DNA of 64,000 nucleotides from Prorocentrum cordatum (taxonomy: Eukaryota > Sar > Dinophyceae > Prorocentrales > Prorocentraceae), in the NCBI GenBank assembly GCA_963575745.1, contig CAUYUJ010018062.1, positions 1 through 64,000 on the forward strand, written 5' to 3'. The notes beneath the pieces are model-generated. The model saw only the letters and a list, made by a program, of their open reading frames with translations. It had not been told where the DNA came from and did not search any database. Position 1 is the first letter of the stretch. Each line of letters starts with the position of its first letter. The position numbers and the translations under genes were made by a program. Positions 9,113 through 18,419 of the stretch are shown here, one piece after another.

Positions 9113-9620
9113 GACTTCACGCGAGGGCCAATATCAACTTACAAGGGTTTGTAGCTTCGGTGGCGCGAGTTACGATTTCATTTCCGATGGTTCATGGCTT
9201 CGGGGACGCGAACATTGCATACTTTAAAAGGGTGTACGGCCTCGAGGGCGCAAATACTGTAGAATTTACCAGGGTTGATGGCCTCGGGGGCGCGACTATT
9301 CATAATGTGCGAGGATATGTGGCCTCGGGAACGCAAGCACGGTGTAATCTACAAGGGTTGCTTGCTCCGGTGACGCGCATATCGTTTAAGTTTCGATGAT
9401 TTACGGTTTCGTGGGCGCGAACCTTCCGTAAGTTGCGAGGATGTATGATGTCGGGGGCGCGAATATTCTCTAATTTACATGGTTCTTGGGCTTCGGGAGC
9501 TCGGACATAATGTAATGTACGAGGGGCATGGCCTGGGGACGCGAACACGCTGTAATTTACCAGGGATTATGGCCTCGGCCCCAGGAATTCAGACAGCGCG
9601 ACTCGGGGACGCGAACCAAG
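9113..9620. repeat. 42-bp degenerate minisatellite, about 12 units
   Basis: Each unit begins with a GGCCTCGGGGGCGCGAA-like motif and ends with a TAATTTACNAGGG-like motif. Spacing is 42 bases with occasional one-base changes. Units differ by 20-40 percent, so the array is old. Forty-two bases is 14 codons, and the minus strand stays open for 82 codons as a 14-residue repeat, but plus-strand units contain stops. Confidence 0.8.
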
Positions 9621-10019
9621 ACGCTTTTCGGCTCCCCCCCTCGCGCGTTCAGTACCAATTAACAGTAAGGAAGCAGAAACCAGGACTGAAACAGTGGAAA
9701 CTGGAAACTGCAACTGGCACACGGAGCTGCAGGCTTAATCTTCGCAGCCTGATGGCCCCGCAAGGGGGCCGGCGGATCGTCTGGTGCCCGCTTGCGATAC
9801 ACATGTTTCCGTCGTGCACGTAATTATGTGGACACCGTGCAGGAGTAAGGCCCTTCGGGGAATCCTACAGAGTGTCGTAAGCCGTAGTGGCTTGGGGGCG
9901 CAGTGACTCTGTGACTGGACCAGGAAGAGCGCGCGTGCCAATCTTAGTGAAGCGCGGGGGAGAGACGGATGAGTTTTCAGGATGGGGCTGTGTTGTGAGA
10001 GCTCCCCCGAGTTCAGGGC
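9621..10019. other. Non-repetitive sequence with no recognised feature
   Basis: Mixed composition with A-rich stretches near 9660-9710. Nothing recognisable. Confidence 0.4.
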
Positions 10020-10215
10020 GAGGGAGGAGGCGAAGGAGGAGGAGGAGGAGGAGGATCGGGAGGAGGAGGGGGAAGGGAAGGGGGAAGGGGAGGGGGAGCA
10101 GGGGGATGAGGAGGAGGAAGAAGAGGAGGAAGAGGAGGAGGAAGAGGAGAAGCAGGAGGAGAGAGGAGAGAGGAGAGAGGACAGAAAAGGAGGGCGAAGA
10201 ATGGGAGAAAAAACA
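10020..10215. repeat. (GGA)n purine tract
   Basis: GGAGGAGGA, GGGAAG and GAAGAG words, followed by a mirror-like pyrimidine stretch with CTCCTCC to about 10285. Confidence 0.9.
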
Positions 10216-10285
10216 GCCTCTCCTCCTCCAGCTGCTGCTCCTCCTTTTCTTCCTTTTCTCCCTCCTCCTCGCCCTCCTCATTCAA

Positions 10286-11118
10286 ATAGGAGAAGTCGCC
10301 GCTGTTTGGCCCGAGCGTCGACGCAGACCCTCTCATTGCATGATGAGTAAAAGTCCCGCAATATACAAAGTATTGCCGCCACGTTTTTTGTTTGTACCCC
10401 CGCAGTTCGACTTGGTAGCGGCTTGGGAGCGATCCCGGCTCGCGATGCACTGAACGTGCAAAGAGTACGGTCTGGACGCACATTCGCGAGTGTTTTCATC
10501 TCTGCATCGGTACCGGTTTCAATTCCTTGAACAGCCTATGATTATGGTTGTTTTGCCAGCCATACGGTAGTTCGCTTCGGGCACGCGCTCCGATTGCGAA
10601 GGCAACAGCAGAACACGTAACCGCGATGAGGAGCGAATAGCCCACAGGAGCGCCACGACGTTCCTCGACCCATCGCAACACCTTCCGGCAGTGGCCGTAG
10701 CTTCGCGTCGGGCATGACTGCGAGGTTCGTTTCTGGGTTAGCGCCGTGTTTCGGTACGCGTACGATAGTGTTGGCTGTCCTTGCGAGCGCGTCGCACCAC
10801 CCGAACGGAACACTGCAAGGCAATGTACAAGTTTCACCGACTTCGACTTTGACCACGGTCGACGACGGCATCATCATGGCTGCCCCGCACTCCATGGCGC
10901 TCGTCCCTGCGCAGGCCCGAATCCCAGGGCGCTTTCGCAGCCATCATCGTGGTGAAGGTTTTATCGAGGAGGATATCCATCTTGACGCTCTGGGCAGCAT
11001 CCTCGCATTCTTCGTGGCCGTCCTGTGTCCTGTCCTGTTCTGGCTTACCAGCACGATGTTTGGCGGGGCTGGTCCACGGGGTGGCGGCGGCCGCGGTGCC
11101 ATCACATCCCGCCAGCCG
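10286..11118. other. Non-repetitive sequence upstream of the Gag remnant
   Basis: An open plus-strand frame runs from 10714 to 11247 with mixed composition and a hydrophobic stretch (LAFFVAVLCPVLFWL at about residues 90-105). It overlaps the start of the Gag-like segment in another frame. This could be retrotransposon 5' sequence, but no LTR was found. Confidence 0.3.
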
Positions 11119-12290
11119 CCCTCATGGTCACCCGATTACGACGCTTCCGCCAATGGGTACTGGCCACCGACATGGACAGCGCTCAACAGCTCGCCGCCGT
11201 CATCCTCAACCTCGGCGGGGCCGCTCGCGACCTCACGCGCTCCATGAGCTTCGCGGAGACGACGGAGGGAGGCGTGGTCAACAGCCAGCCAGAAGATTCC
11301 GTGACCTACCGCATCGCGAATCTCGCCACACCTCGGCCCACTAGGCGAGGAGTCGCGCCTCCAAGCAACTCGAGTTGTCGAGGCGACGCAACGAAACCAC
11401 CGACGCGCTGCTCTCGCGGCTTCTCACGTTGCGATTCGGAGTTGCTCACAACGGTGGAGCTGCGATGTCATGGGAAAGCTACAGCTGGCTGCTCCCCCGA
11501 GCGGTCGGCATCGCAAATTGCCAAGTCACGACGCTGCTCCTGCCACGCGGCAATCGACACCCAGCCATAGTGGCCGAGTTCAACAGTCTCACGACTATCT
11601 TTAGGCGCGCGGGTCGCATCGTGGAGCACGCACCGAACAACATCGCCAGGGCCCCACGCACGCTGCCATCGTTCGGAGGATTCGCGGGCATGACCAATGA
11701 CAACAGCAAAGATGCGAATGGCCCATGGCACACCCAAGGTCTCGACCGATGGGCTACCAGCGCCGCCGAGTTCCCTGGAACGGGAGTTACCCTGACGCAC
11801 GCTGCCGGCCCGCCGCACATCGCCGAGCCGCCGCAGGCAACCTGCCCCGCCGCCGCGCGGGCGCCCGCGCACGTGGCAGACTGCGACAGCGGGCCCCCCC
11901 CTGACACGAGCTCGGACCCAGGCGGAGAGGACAACTGCCAAGCACCCCGGCTCCAAGGGCTTAGCCCTGCCCAGATAGATGCCCAGCTGCTCCGGCACAT
12001 GAAGACTGCTAGACGACGGCGGCGTCGACACATGCCATGCCCTACTCGTGGGGCGCGTAGATTCGCCGAGCAGAACAACGGCACCTCCCCCAGGAAACGC
12101 AACGGCAATGACAAGCGCCGCCAGGAGTCCGCATTTCTCATGGAGCTCTCAGATGGCCACGCAAATCCGGTTTTCTTCGGTGGAAAGGACGAAGCAAAGG
12201 CAAGCGCTCGTCAGGCAAAGGAAAAACTCGACGCCGCAATTTACAAGACTACGACGGGGCCGCAACGACGCGCAGCATCTACGGGAGCGA
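11119..12290 (+). pseudogene. Decayed Ty1/copia-like Gag region
   Basis: The reading begins in the frame carrying RLRRFRQWVLATDMDSAQ and DSVTYRIANLA (11130-11340). After a frameshift and stop near 11340-11370 it continues in another frame with SRRRNETTDALLSRLLTLRF, ESYSWLLPRAVGI and RAGRIVEHAPNNIA. Further on it has LSPAQIDAQLL, a basic patch RRRRRHMPCPTRGARRF and FLMELSDGHANPVFFGGK. This order (helical Gag core, then the basic stretch and an FFGGK motif ahead of a zinc knuckle) is what I know from dinoflagellate copia-type polyproteins; that comparison is from memory, not a search. Gag would package element RNA in cytoplasmic particles. The copy is dead: it is frameshifted and lacks a zinc knuckle, integrase and reverse transcriptase. 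The frame ends where the CCCTAAA-bounded unit begins at 12312. Confidence 0.6.
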
Positions 12291-12619
12291 GCACCACCTC
12301 CGCGCTGAGCGCCCTAAACCCTAAACTGCAAGCCACGGGCGGTTCAACGTCCGTAGCCCGTGGCGTCTGGCCGAGCGCTCAGCGAGCCTGCCCATGCAGC
12401 GTACGCCGCACCGACGAAGCGGCGATAGCCGCTGAAGAGGAATTCGCACGCCGCGCGGTGCATCCCCGTGGCGTTCTCCTAAGAAAAGGAACCCCATAAC
12501 CCTCAGCCCTAGCAAGCGGGTTCCCCGCGCGCCGCTACATCCCCTGAGGCTCCAAACCTATGAAAATACACCATGCGCCGCTCCCTGGGTGCTCCAAACC
12601 TATGAAATTACCGCATGCG

Positions 12620-13148
12620 GCGCTCCAAGCGCTTCCAAACGCTCCAGGCGCTCCCAGGGATTCTCCAAGCGCTCCCGGCACGCTCCCAGGCGCTCCCAGG
12701 CGTTCCCACGCGCTCCCAGCAGCTCCCAGGCGCTCCCAGGCGCTCCCAAGCGCTCCCCGGCGCTCCCAGGCGCTCCAAGGCTTTCCCATGCGCTCCCGGC
12801 ACGCTCCCAAGCGCTCCACGGCGCTTCAGGCGATCCCGGCACGCCCCCAGGCGCTCCCAGGCGCTCCCAAGCGCTCCCAAGCGCTCCCGGCACGCTCCTG
12901 GCGCGCTCCCAGGCGCTCGCAAGCGCTCCCCAGCGTTCCCAGCGCTGCCACAACTCCGAAGCGCTCCCCGGCGCTCCCAGGTGCTCCCAGGCGCCCAAGC
13001 ATTCCCACGCGCTCTTATACACCCACAAGCGCTCCAAGGCGCCACGCGGCGCTCCCATGCGCTCCCGCGCGCTCCCTAGCGTGCCCAGGCGGTTCCAGGC
13101 GGTCCCAGGGCTCTTGGGGGAAGCTCCAGGCGCTCTCCCAGCGCTGCC
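12620..13148. repeat. CGCTCCCAGG minisatellite, array 1
   Basis: About 50 copies of a 10-base unit CGCTCCCAGG with variants CGCTCCCAAG and CGCTCCCGGCA. The unit has no stop codon on either strand in any frame, which is why all six frames stay open. The same unit is at 14316-15013, 16690-16800 and 24535-24840. Confidence 0.9.
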
Positions 13149-13220
13149 AGAGGGCCCCCCCCAAGGCATTCCAGGGGGTCTGCCATGGACGTGATGCCGC
13201 AGCCATGCGCGCGCATCGTA

Positions 13221-13249
13221 GCGAGGGGGTGCCAGACCCACCCCCTCGC
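13221..13249. other. Conserved hairpin H1, copy 1
   Basis: An 11-bp perfect stem, GCGAGGGGGTG with CACCCCCTCGC, closes a CCAGACC loop. Equivalent hairpins lie at 15084-15112 and 17073-17101. Confidence 0.75.
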
Positions 13250-13817
13250 GCTCCTCCTCCCGCCTTCCGAAGCTCGCGCCGACAGCGTCTGCGTCGATGA
13301 TTGCAATCGCTTCAGCGGGGGCGACCTCAAAGGCGAAACTCAAAGCCGCGGGCGAATACAATTGCAATTGCCGTGCGCGTCGCCGTCAGCGAGGAGCCCG
13401 ACGGCGCGGCCGCTCGCCCGAGGCCCACGTGGACCCATGGGGTTGCCGCGCCAGCGCCCTCGCAGCGCTGCTTTCCAACGCCGAAGGCAAATGCCGGACC
13501 CCTGTGGATCTGCCGCGCCAGCGGCAGCCCAACGGCGAAGCCCCCTGCCGAAGGCGCAACAGCTGCCTCATCGACGAGGCGAGCAGACGCGCCAGCGCCA
13601 CGCACCCTGCGCGCGTGCTCGCATGGGCGCGCATTGCCACGGCCGCGACCGCACGCGCGCCCCCCAGCATTCGCACCCCAGTGTCACAACCCAGTGCCGA
13701 AGGCAAAGGCGGCAACGCATGGACATGCTGCGCCAGGGGCAGCCCAACGCGCGCGCTCACGTGGATGATGCGCAGTGCCACGGCCGCGTCGGCGATCGCT
13801 TGCGCGCGACACTCCGA

Positions 13818-13835
13818 AGCCCCCCTTGATAGGGG
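13818..13835. other. Conserved hairpin H2, copy 1
   Basis: CCCCCC, loop TTGATA, GGGGGG, followed by another G run and TAGAAAACC. Equivalents at 15674-15691 and 17631-17646. Confidence 0.65.
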
Positions 13836-13929
13836 GGGTGGGGGGTAGAAAACCCCACACCCTAAAAGGCTTCGCTCTGGGTGGTCTGGGGCGGGAGTGC
13901 GACTACACGTGGCGCGCGCGGCTTGGGCA

Positions 13930-13966
13930 GCGATCCCCCCCAACAACCTTGATGTGGGGGGATCGC
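13930..13966. other. Conserved hairpin H3, copy 1
   Basis: An 11-bp stem, GCGATCCCCCC with GGGGGGATCGC, closes a loop containing AACAACCTTGATG. Equivalents at 15784-15821 and 17740-17779. Confidence 0.75.
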
Positions 13967-13993
13967 AGCCAGCGCGCGCTTGCGCTAATGCAG

Positions 13994-14022
13994 GCCCTAA
14001 ACCTTAAACCCTAAACCCTAAA
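13994..14022. repeat. Interstitial telomere-like repeats
   Basis: CCCTAAA, CTTAAA, CCCTAAA, CCCTAAA: four near-perfect heptamers of the plant/dinoflagellate telomere type at the junction of unit copies 1 and 2. Confidence 0.85.
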
Positions 14023-14315
14023 CTGCAAGCCGCGGGCGGTGCAGCGTCCGTAGCCCGTGGCGTCTGGCCGAGCGCTCAGCGAGCCTGCCCATACAGCGTA
14101 CGCCGCACCAACGAAGCGGCGATAGCCGCTGAAGAGGAATTCGCACGCCGCGCGGTGCATCCCCGTGGCGTTCTCCTAAGAAAAGGAACCCCTAACCCCC
14201 AGCCCTAGCAAGCGGGTTCCCCGCGCGCCGCTACATCCCCTGAGGCTCCAAACTTATGAAAATACACCATGCGCCGCTCTCTGGGTGCTCCAAACTTATG
14301 AAATTACCGCATGCG

Positions 14316-15013
14316 GCGCTCCAAGCGCTTCCAAACGCTCCAGGCGCTCCCAGGGACTCTCCAAGCGCTCCCGGCACGCTCCCAGGCGCTCCCAGGCGTT
14401 CCCACGCGCCCCCAGGTGCTCCCAGGCGCCCCCAGGCGCTCCCAAGCGCTCCCAGGCGCACCCAGGCGCCCCCAAGCTTTCCCAGGCGCTCCCGGCACGC
14501 TCCCAAGCGCTCCACGGCGCTTCAGGCGCTCCCGGCACGCCCCCAGGCGCTCTCGGCACGATCCCAGGCGCTCCCAAGCGCTCCCAGGCGTTCCCAGGCG
14601 CTCCCAAGCGCTCCACGGCGCTCCTGGGCGCTCCCGGCGCGCACCCAGGCGCGTTCCCAGGCGCGCGCTGGCTGCGCTCCCAGGCGCTCCCAAGCGCTCC
14701 CGGCGCGCCCCCGGGCGTTCCCAGGCGCTCGCAGGCGCTCCCAAGCGCTCCCGGCACGCTCCTGGCGCGCTCCCAGGCGCTCGCAAGCGCTCCCCAGCGT
14801 TCCCAGCGCTGCCACAACTCCGAAGCGCTCCTAAGCGCTCCCCGGCGCTCCCAGGTGCTCCCAGGCGCCCAAGCATTCCCACGCGCTCTCAAGCACCCAC
14901 AAGCGCTCCAAGGCGCCACGCGGCGCTCCCATGCGCTCCCTAGCGTGCCCAGGCGGTTCCAGACGGTCCCAGGGCTCCCGGGGGAAGCTCCAGGCGCTCT
15001 CCCAGCGCTGCCA
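14316..15013. repeat. CGCTCCCAGG minisatellite, array 2
   Basis: Same 10-base unit as array 1 with about 70 units. Extra variants contain CGCCCCC and GCGCGCTGG. Confidence 0.9.
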
Positions 15014-15083
15014 GAGGGCCCCCCCAATGCATTCCAGGGGGTCTGCCATGGACGTGCTGCCGCAGCCATGCGCGCGCATCGTA

Positions 15084-15112
15084 GCGAGGGGGTGCCAGAC
15101 CCACCCCCTCGC
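15084..15112. other. Conserved hairpin H1, copy 2
   Basis: Stem and CCAGACC loop are identical to copy 1. Confidence 0.75.
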
Positions 15113-15673
15113 GCTCCCCCTCCCGCCTTCCGAAGCTCGCGCCGACAGCGTCTGCGTCGATGATTGCAATCGCTTCAGCGGGGGCGACCTCAAAGGCGAA
15201 ACTCAAAGCCGCGGGCGAATACAATTGCCGCGCGCGTCGCCGCCAGCGAGGAGCCCGACGGTGCGGCCACTCGCTCGAGGCCCACGTGGACCCATGGGAT
15301 TGCCGCGCCAGCGCCCTCGCAGCGCTGCTTTCCAACGCCGAAGGCAAATGCCGGACCCCTGTGGATCTGCTGCGCCAGCGGCAGCCCAACGGCGAAGTCC
15401 CTTGCCGAAGGCGCAACAGCTTTCTCATCGACGAGGCGAGCCGACGCGCCAGCGCCATGCACCCTGCGCGCGTGCTCGCATGGGCGCGCATTGCCACGGC
15501 CGCGACCGCGCGCGCGCTTCCCAGCATTCGCACCCCAGCGTCACAACCCAGTGCCGAAGGCAAAGGCGGCAACGCATGGACATGCCGCGCCAGGGGCAGC
15601 CCAACGCGCGTGCTCACGTGGATGCGCAGTGCCACGGCCGCGTCGGCGATCGCCTGCGCGCGACACTCCGAAG

Positions 15674-15691
15674 CCCCCCTTGATAGGGGGG
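15674..15691. other. Conserved hairpin H2, copy 2
   Basis: Same CCCCCC-TTGATA-GGGGGG hairpin. It is followed at 15706-15722 by two CCCTAAA heptamers where copy 1 has one. Confidence 0.65.
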
Positions 15692-15783
15692 TTGGGGGGT
15701 AGAAAACCCTAAACCCTAAAAGGCTTCGCTCTGGGTGGTCTGGGGCGGGAGTGCGACTAACCGTGGCGCGCGCAGCTTGGGCA

Positions 15784-15821
15784 GCGATCCCCCCCAACAA
15801 CCTTGATGCGGGGGGGATCGC
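15784..15821. other. Conserved hairpin H3, copy 2
   Basis: A 12-bp perfect stem (GCGATCCCCCCC with GGGGGGGATCGC) and a 14-base loop AACAACCTTGATGC. The stem is one pair longer than in copy 1 because both arms have seven C or G. Confidence 0.75.
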
Positions 15822-15866
15822 AGCCAGCGCGCTTGCGTTAATGCAGGCCCTAAACCCTAAACCCTC

Positions 15867-16026
15867 AAGACGAAAAACACCGCGTATTGAGCAAGCTCGA
15901 ATGGTGCCATTGCGAAAGACAGTGAAACGATACCATGCCGAACGATGTAAGCGAGCCCGGCGCAAGCTTGCGCGAGCGCCCGATGGGCACGCCGAAGCAT
16001 ATCCGACGCTCCGAGCGAGCCGGCGC
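15867..16026. other. Spacer after unit copy 2
   Basis: Sequence with CAAGACGAAAAACACCGC and a divergent first unit of the 52-bp repeat at about 15974. No gene is seen. Confidence 0.4.
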
Positions 16027-16286
16027 GAGCGGAAGCGGCTCCGGAACGGCGCGACAAGCATTCCGTGCGAGCTGGCACGAGCGGGAGCAGCTCCGGAGCG
16101 GCCCGACAAGCATCCCGTGCGAGCCGGCACGAGCAGGAGCGGCTCCGGAGCGGCCCGGCAAGCATTCCGTGTGAGCCTGCGCGAGCGGGCGCGGCACTGG
16201 AGCGACCCGGCAAGTATTCCGTGCGAGCCTGCACGAGCGGAAGCGCCTTCGGGGTGGCCTGACAAGCGCTCCGCGCAAGCCGTCGC
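16027..16286. repeat. 52-bp tandem repeat, five units
   Basis: Units at 16027, 16079, 16131, 16183 and 16235 start with GAGCGG and contain GGCTCCGGAGCGG and AAGCATTCCGTGCGAG. They differ at about 10-20 percent of positions. The open frames on both strands are due to the stop-free unit. Confidence 0.85.
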
Positions 16287-16390
16287 GACGCGAATCCGAC
16301 GTGTTCTACGAGGGATCGTGGCATCGGCAGGCCCGAAATCTTGCCGTCGCGACGCGAATCCCGCGTGCTTCACGAGGGATCGTAGCCAAG
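16287..16390. repeat. 66-bp direct repeat, two units
   Basis: GACGCGAATCC followed by a CGAGGGATCGT-like end occurs twice, from about 16287 and 16353. Downstream to 16680 is mixed sequence without a recognised feature. Confidence 0.6.
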
Positions 16391-16796
16391 CCGACTGGCG
16401 GGAACCAAATGACACCGCTACGAGGTCCGCAGACGCTAATACGTTGTGTAAACTCGAGTATGCGTCGCTGTCGGGATGCCCCAGACGCATACGAGCCTCG
16501 GTCGGAATGTTCAGTGGAGCGCCTGAAGGACCTACGGAAAGGAGAGGTTAAGCTCGACCGCCCACACGCCACGCCTCAGGCTGGCTACGCCACAGGCTAC
16601 CTGCGTAGCAGGAAAGAAGAACCCGAAAGCCGGAACCCAACGCCAGCGGGACCGCCCCAGGAACTTAGGAAAACCTAGGAAAACGCTGCCAGGGGCTCTC
16701 CAGGCGCTCCGAGCGCGCCTGGGCGCGCTCCCAGGCGCTCCCCAGGCGCTCCCACGCGTCCCAGAGGCTCCCCAAGCGCTCCCAGGGGGTCCCCAG

Positions 16797-17560
16797 CGCG
16801 GGAACCTCGCGCGCGCGCGCGAGCCATGGAGCGTCCGGCGAATTGGTCCCCGTTGTCGTGGCGCAACATGATCCCCTCTGAGATTGAAGCATATGCGCAA
16901 TTTTACCCCAATCGCGATATGCGCTCGCCAGCGCGCCTGCGCACCGAAAAGGAGCGCGCAGGCGCGGTTCTGGCGTCGCCAACGTAATTCAGCGATAAGG
17001 AATACACTCGACGGCCGGACGGCCGGCCGGCCGGCCGGCTGACGCACGCGACGCGCTGCCTGGCGCGTCGCATCGAGGGGGCGCCAGGCCCGCCCCCTCG
17101 AGCTCCCCCTCCCACCATCCGAGACAAAGCGCTGCGCGTGCGCCACCGCGCAGAATCGCTCCTGCGAGAATCGGAAAAGGTCGCCCGGTCGGGCGTCCCC
17201 CAACGCGCGAACGAACCCCGGAGACTCTAGGACGACGTGGTGTCAACGCGGGAACCTCGCGCGCGCGCGAGCCGCGGAGCGTCCGGCGAGCTGGTCCCCT
17301 TTGTCGTGGCCCACCATGTTCGCTTCTGAGATTGAGGCATCTGCGTAAGTTTACTTTAATCGCCATATGCGCTCGCCAGCGCGCCTGGGCATCGAAAAAG
17401 AGCGCGCAGGCGCGGTTCTGGCGTCGCCAGCGTAACATGGGCCACAAGGTACGACACCTCGTTGGCCAGCAAACCGCTGCGCGTGCGCCACCGCGCAGAA
17501 CCGCTCCTGCGAGAGTCGGAAGAGATCGCCCGGTCGGGCGTTCCCCAACGCGCGAACTAA
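16797..17560. repeat. ~450-bp imperfect tandem duplication
   Basis: The segment beginning GCGGGAACCTCGCG occurs at 16797 and again at 17247 (offset 450). Both copies then have GCGTCCGGCGA, TCTGAGATTGA and ATATGCGCTCGCCAGCGCGC in the same order. The second copy is shorter at its end. A CCGG run at about 17013-17038 lies in the first copy. The minus-strand frames over both show no recognised domain. Confidence 0.7.
17073..17101. other. Conserved hairpin H1, copy 3
   Basis: Stem TCGAGGGGGCG with CGCCCCCTCGA and loop CCAGGCC. Relative to copies 1 and 2, two base pairs changed on both sides (outer G-C to T-A, apical T-A to C-G), so pairing is kept. Confidence 0.75.
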
Positions 17561-17630
17561 ATCTGGAGGCTGTTCCCCAATGCGTTACAGCGCCTGCGCG
17601 TTCTCAGGTAGGACGACGTGGTGTTCGACA

Positions 17631-17646
17631 CCCCCATGAGTGGGGG
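17631..17646. other. Conserved hairpin H2, copy 3
   Basis: CCCCCA, loop TGAG, TGGGGG. Compared with copies 1 and 2 the innermost pair is A-T instead of C-G, again a paired change. Confidence 0.55.
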
Positions 17647-17739
17647 CCGGGGGGAAGAACTCTCTGTGTCCCTAAACCCTAACAGAGAATAGCCGGGGTG
17701 GATCGGGGCGGGAGGACAAGCAACGCGAGCGCGCACACA

Positions 17740-17779
17740 GCATCCCACCCCCAACAATCTTGATGTGGGGGTGGGATGC
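17740..17779. other. Conserved hairpin H3, copy 3
   Basis: A 13-bp perfect stem, GCATCCCACCCCC with GGGGGTGGGATGC, closes loop AACAATCTTGATGT. The stem sequence differs from copies 1 and 2 while the loop is almost unchanged. Confidence 0.75.
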
Positions 17780-17810
17780 GTGCGCGCGCCCACACCGCTT
17801 GGCGGGCAAC

Positions 17811-17850
17811 ACCCTAAATTTCTAATCATATAATTATTAAACCCTAATTA
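17811..17850. repeat. Telomere-like heptamers in an AT-rich patch
   Basis: CCCTAAA at 17811 and AAACCCTAA near 17838 flank an AT-rich stretch. They mark the right end of the divergent unit. Confidence 0.6.
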
Positions 17851-17880
17851 CCATAAAACCGGCCCGTATGCAAACCGGCT

Positions 17881-18224
17881 CCATCTATTGCAAAAAATAT
17901 ATTTCCTGAGCATGCGTGCAGAATCTCTTGTATCTTACAATACAAAGTGCCCGGTCCCCGTTGCGACCCCCCTCCATCTACTGCAAAAAATAGCATGTCC
18001 TGAGCATGCGTGCAGAATCTCATGTATTTTACAATACAAAGTGCCCGGTCCCCGTTGCGACCCGGTTATGTAAACCGGCTCCATCTACTGCAAAAAATAG
18101 CACTTGCTGCGCATGCGTGCAGAATCTCTAGTGTTTTACAATACAAAGTGCCCGGCCCCCGTTGCGAGCCGATCCATCTATTCCAAAAAATAGCATTTGC
18201 TGCGCATGCGTGCAGAATCTCTTT
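17881..18224. repeat. 93/107-bp tandem repeat, four units
   Basis: Units start at 17881, 17974, 18081 and 18174 with CCATCTACTGCAAAAAATA. They contain GCATGCGTGCAGAATCTC and ACAATACAAAGTGCCCGG. The longer spacing before the third unit is due to an inserted GTTATGTAAACCGGCT. The TGCAAAAAATA and CAGAATC motifs also occur, in the same order, in the direct repeats at 54323 and 54595. Confidence 0.85.
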
Positions 18225-18225
18225 C

Positions 18226-18330
18226 GCCCGACCCGACCCGTCCCGTCCGTTTTGCCTGCCCGACCCGTCCCGTCCGTTCGGGCACTCGCGCGCCAACACC
18301 CGACCCGATCCGACGCGCTCGTTAGGATCC
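18226..18330. repeat. CCCGACCCGTCCCGTCCG repeat, copy 1
   Basis: Short CCCGACCCGT and CCCGTCCGTT words are followed by GCACTCGCGCGCCAAC. The same arrangement is at 19574-19672. Confidence 0.7.
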
Positions 18331-18419
18331 GTCTGCCCGACCCGTTTCGCTTGCATGGAGCCATTGGCTCGGTCACCGACTCCGAATGGGTTGAGGATCA
18401 CTAGATTCCTCATCAGCGC

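Larger units (their letters stand above)
12312..14008 (+). repeat. Telomere-bounded structured unit, copy 1
   Basis: A ~1.7-kb unit begins with two CCCTAAA heptamers and recurs at 14009 (offset 1697) with a similar sequence throughout. Order inside: a ~200-bp leader, the CGCTCCCAGG minisatellite, hairpin H1 (13221-13249), about 570 bp of GC-rich sequence, hairpin H2 (13818-13835), a CCCTAAA, hairpin H3 (13930-13966) and terminal heptamers. A divergent third copy spans 16690-17817. No coding sequence is recognised; the open frames come from the stop-free minisatellite and high GC. Confidence 0.8.
14009..15866 (+). repeat. Telomere-bounded structured unit, copy 2
   Basis: A near-copy of 12312-14008, longer mainly because its minisatellite has more units. 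It ends in CCCTAAACCCTAAACCCT at 15848-15865. Sequence between hairpins H1 and H2 differs from copy 1 by scattered substitutions and small indels. Confidence 0.8.
16690..17817 (+). repeat. Telomere-bounded structured unit, divergent copy 3
   Basis: It keeps the order of copies 1 and 2 (short CGCTCCCAGG array 16690-16800, H1 at 17073, H2 at 17631, CCCTAAA at 17670, H3 at 17740, terminal CCCTAAA at 17811), but most of the sequence has diverged. It carries an internal ~450-bp duplication. Around H1 and between H2 and H3 short stretches align with copies 1 and 2, for example GGGTGG and GGGGCGGGAG before H3. Confidence 0.65.

Noticed and set aside
14940-16490. A 516-codon minus-strand frame across the end of unit copy 2 and the 52-bp repeat
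   Set aside because: It crosses several unrelated repeats without a change in frame, which is explained by stop-free units and high GC; no domain is visible.
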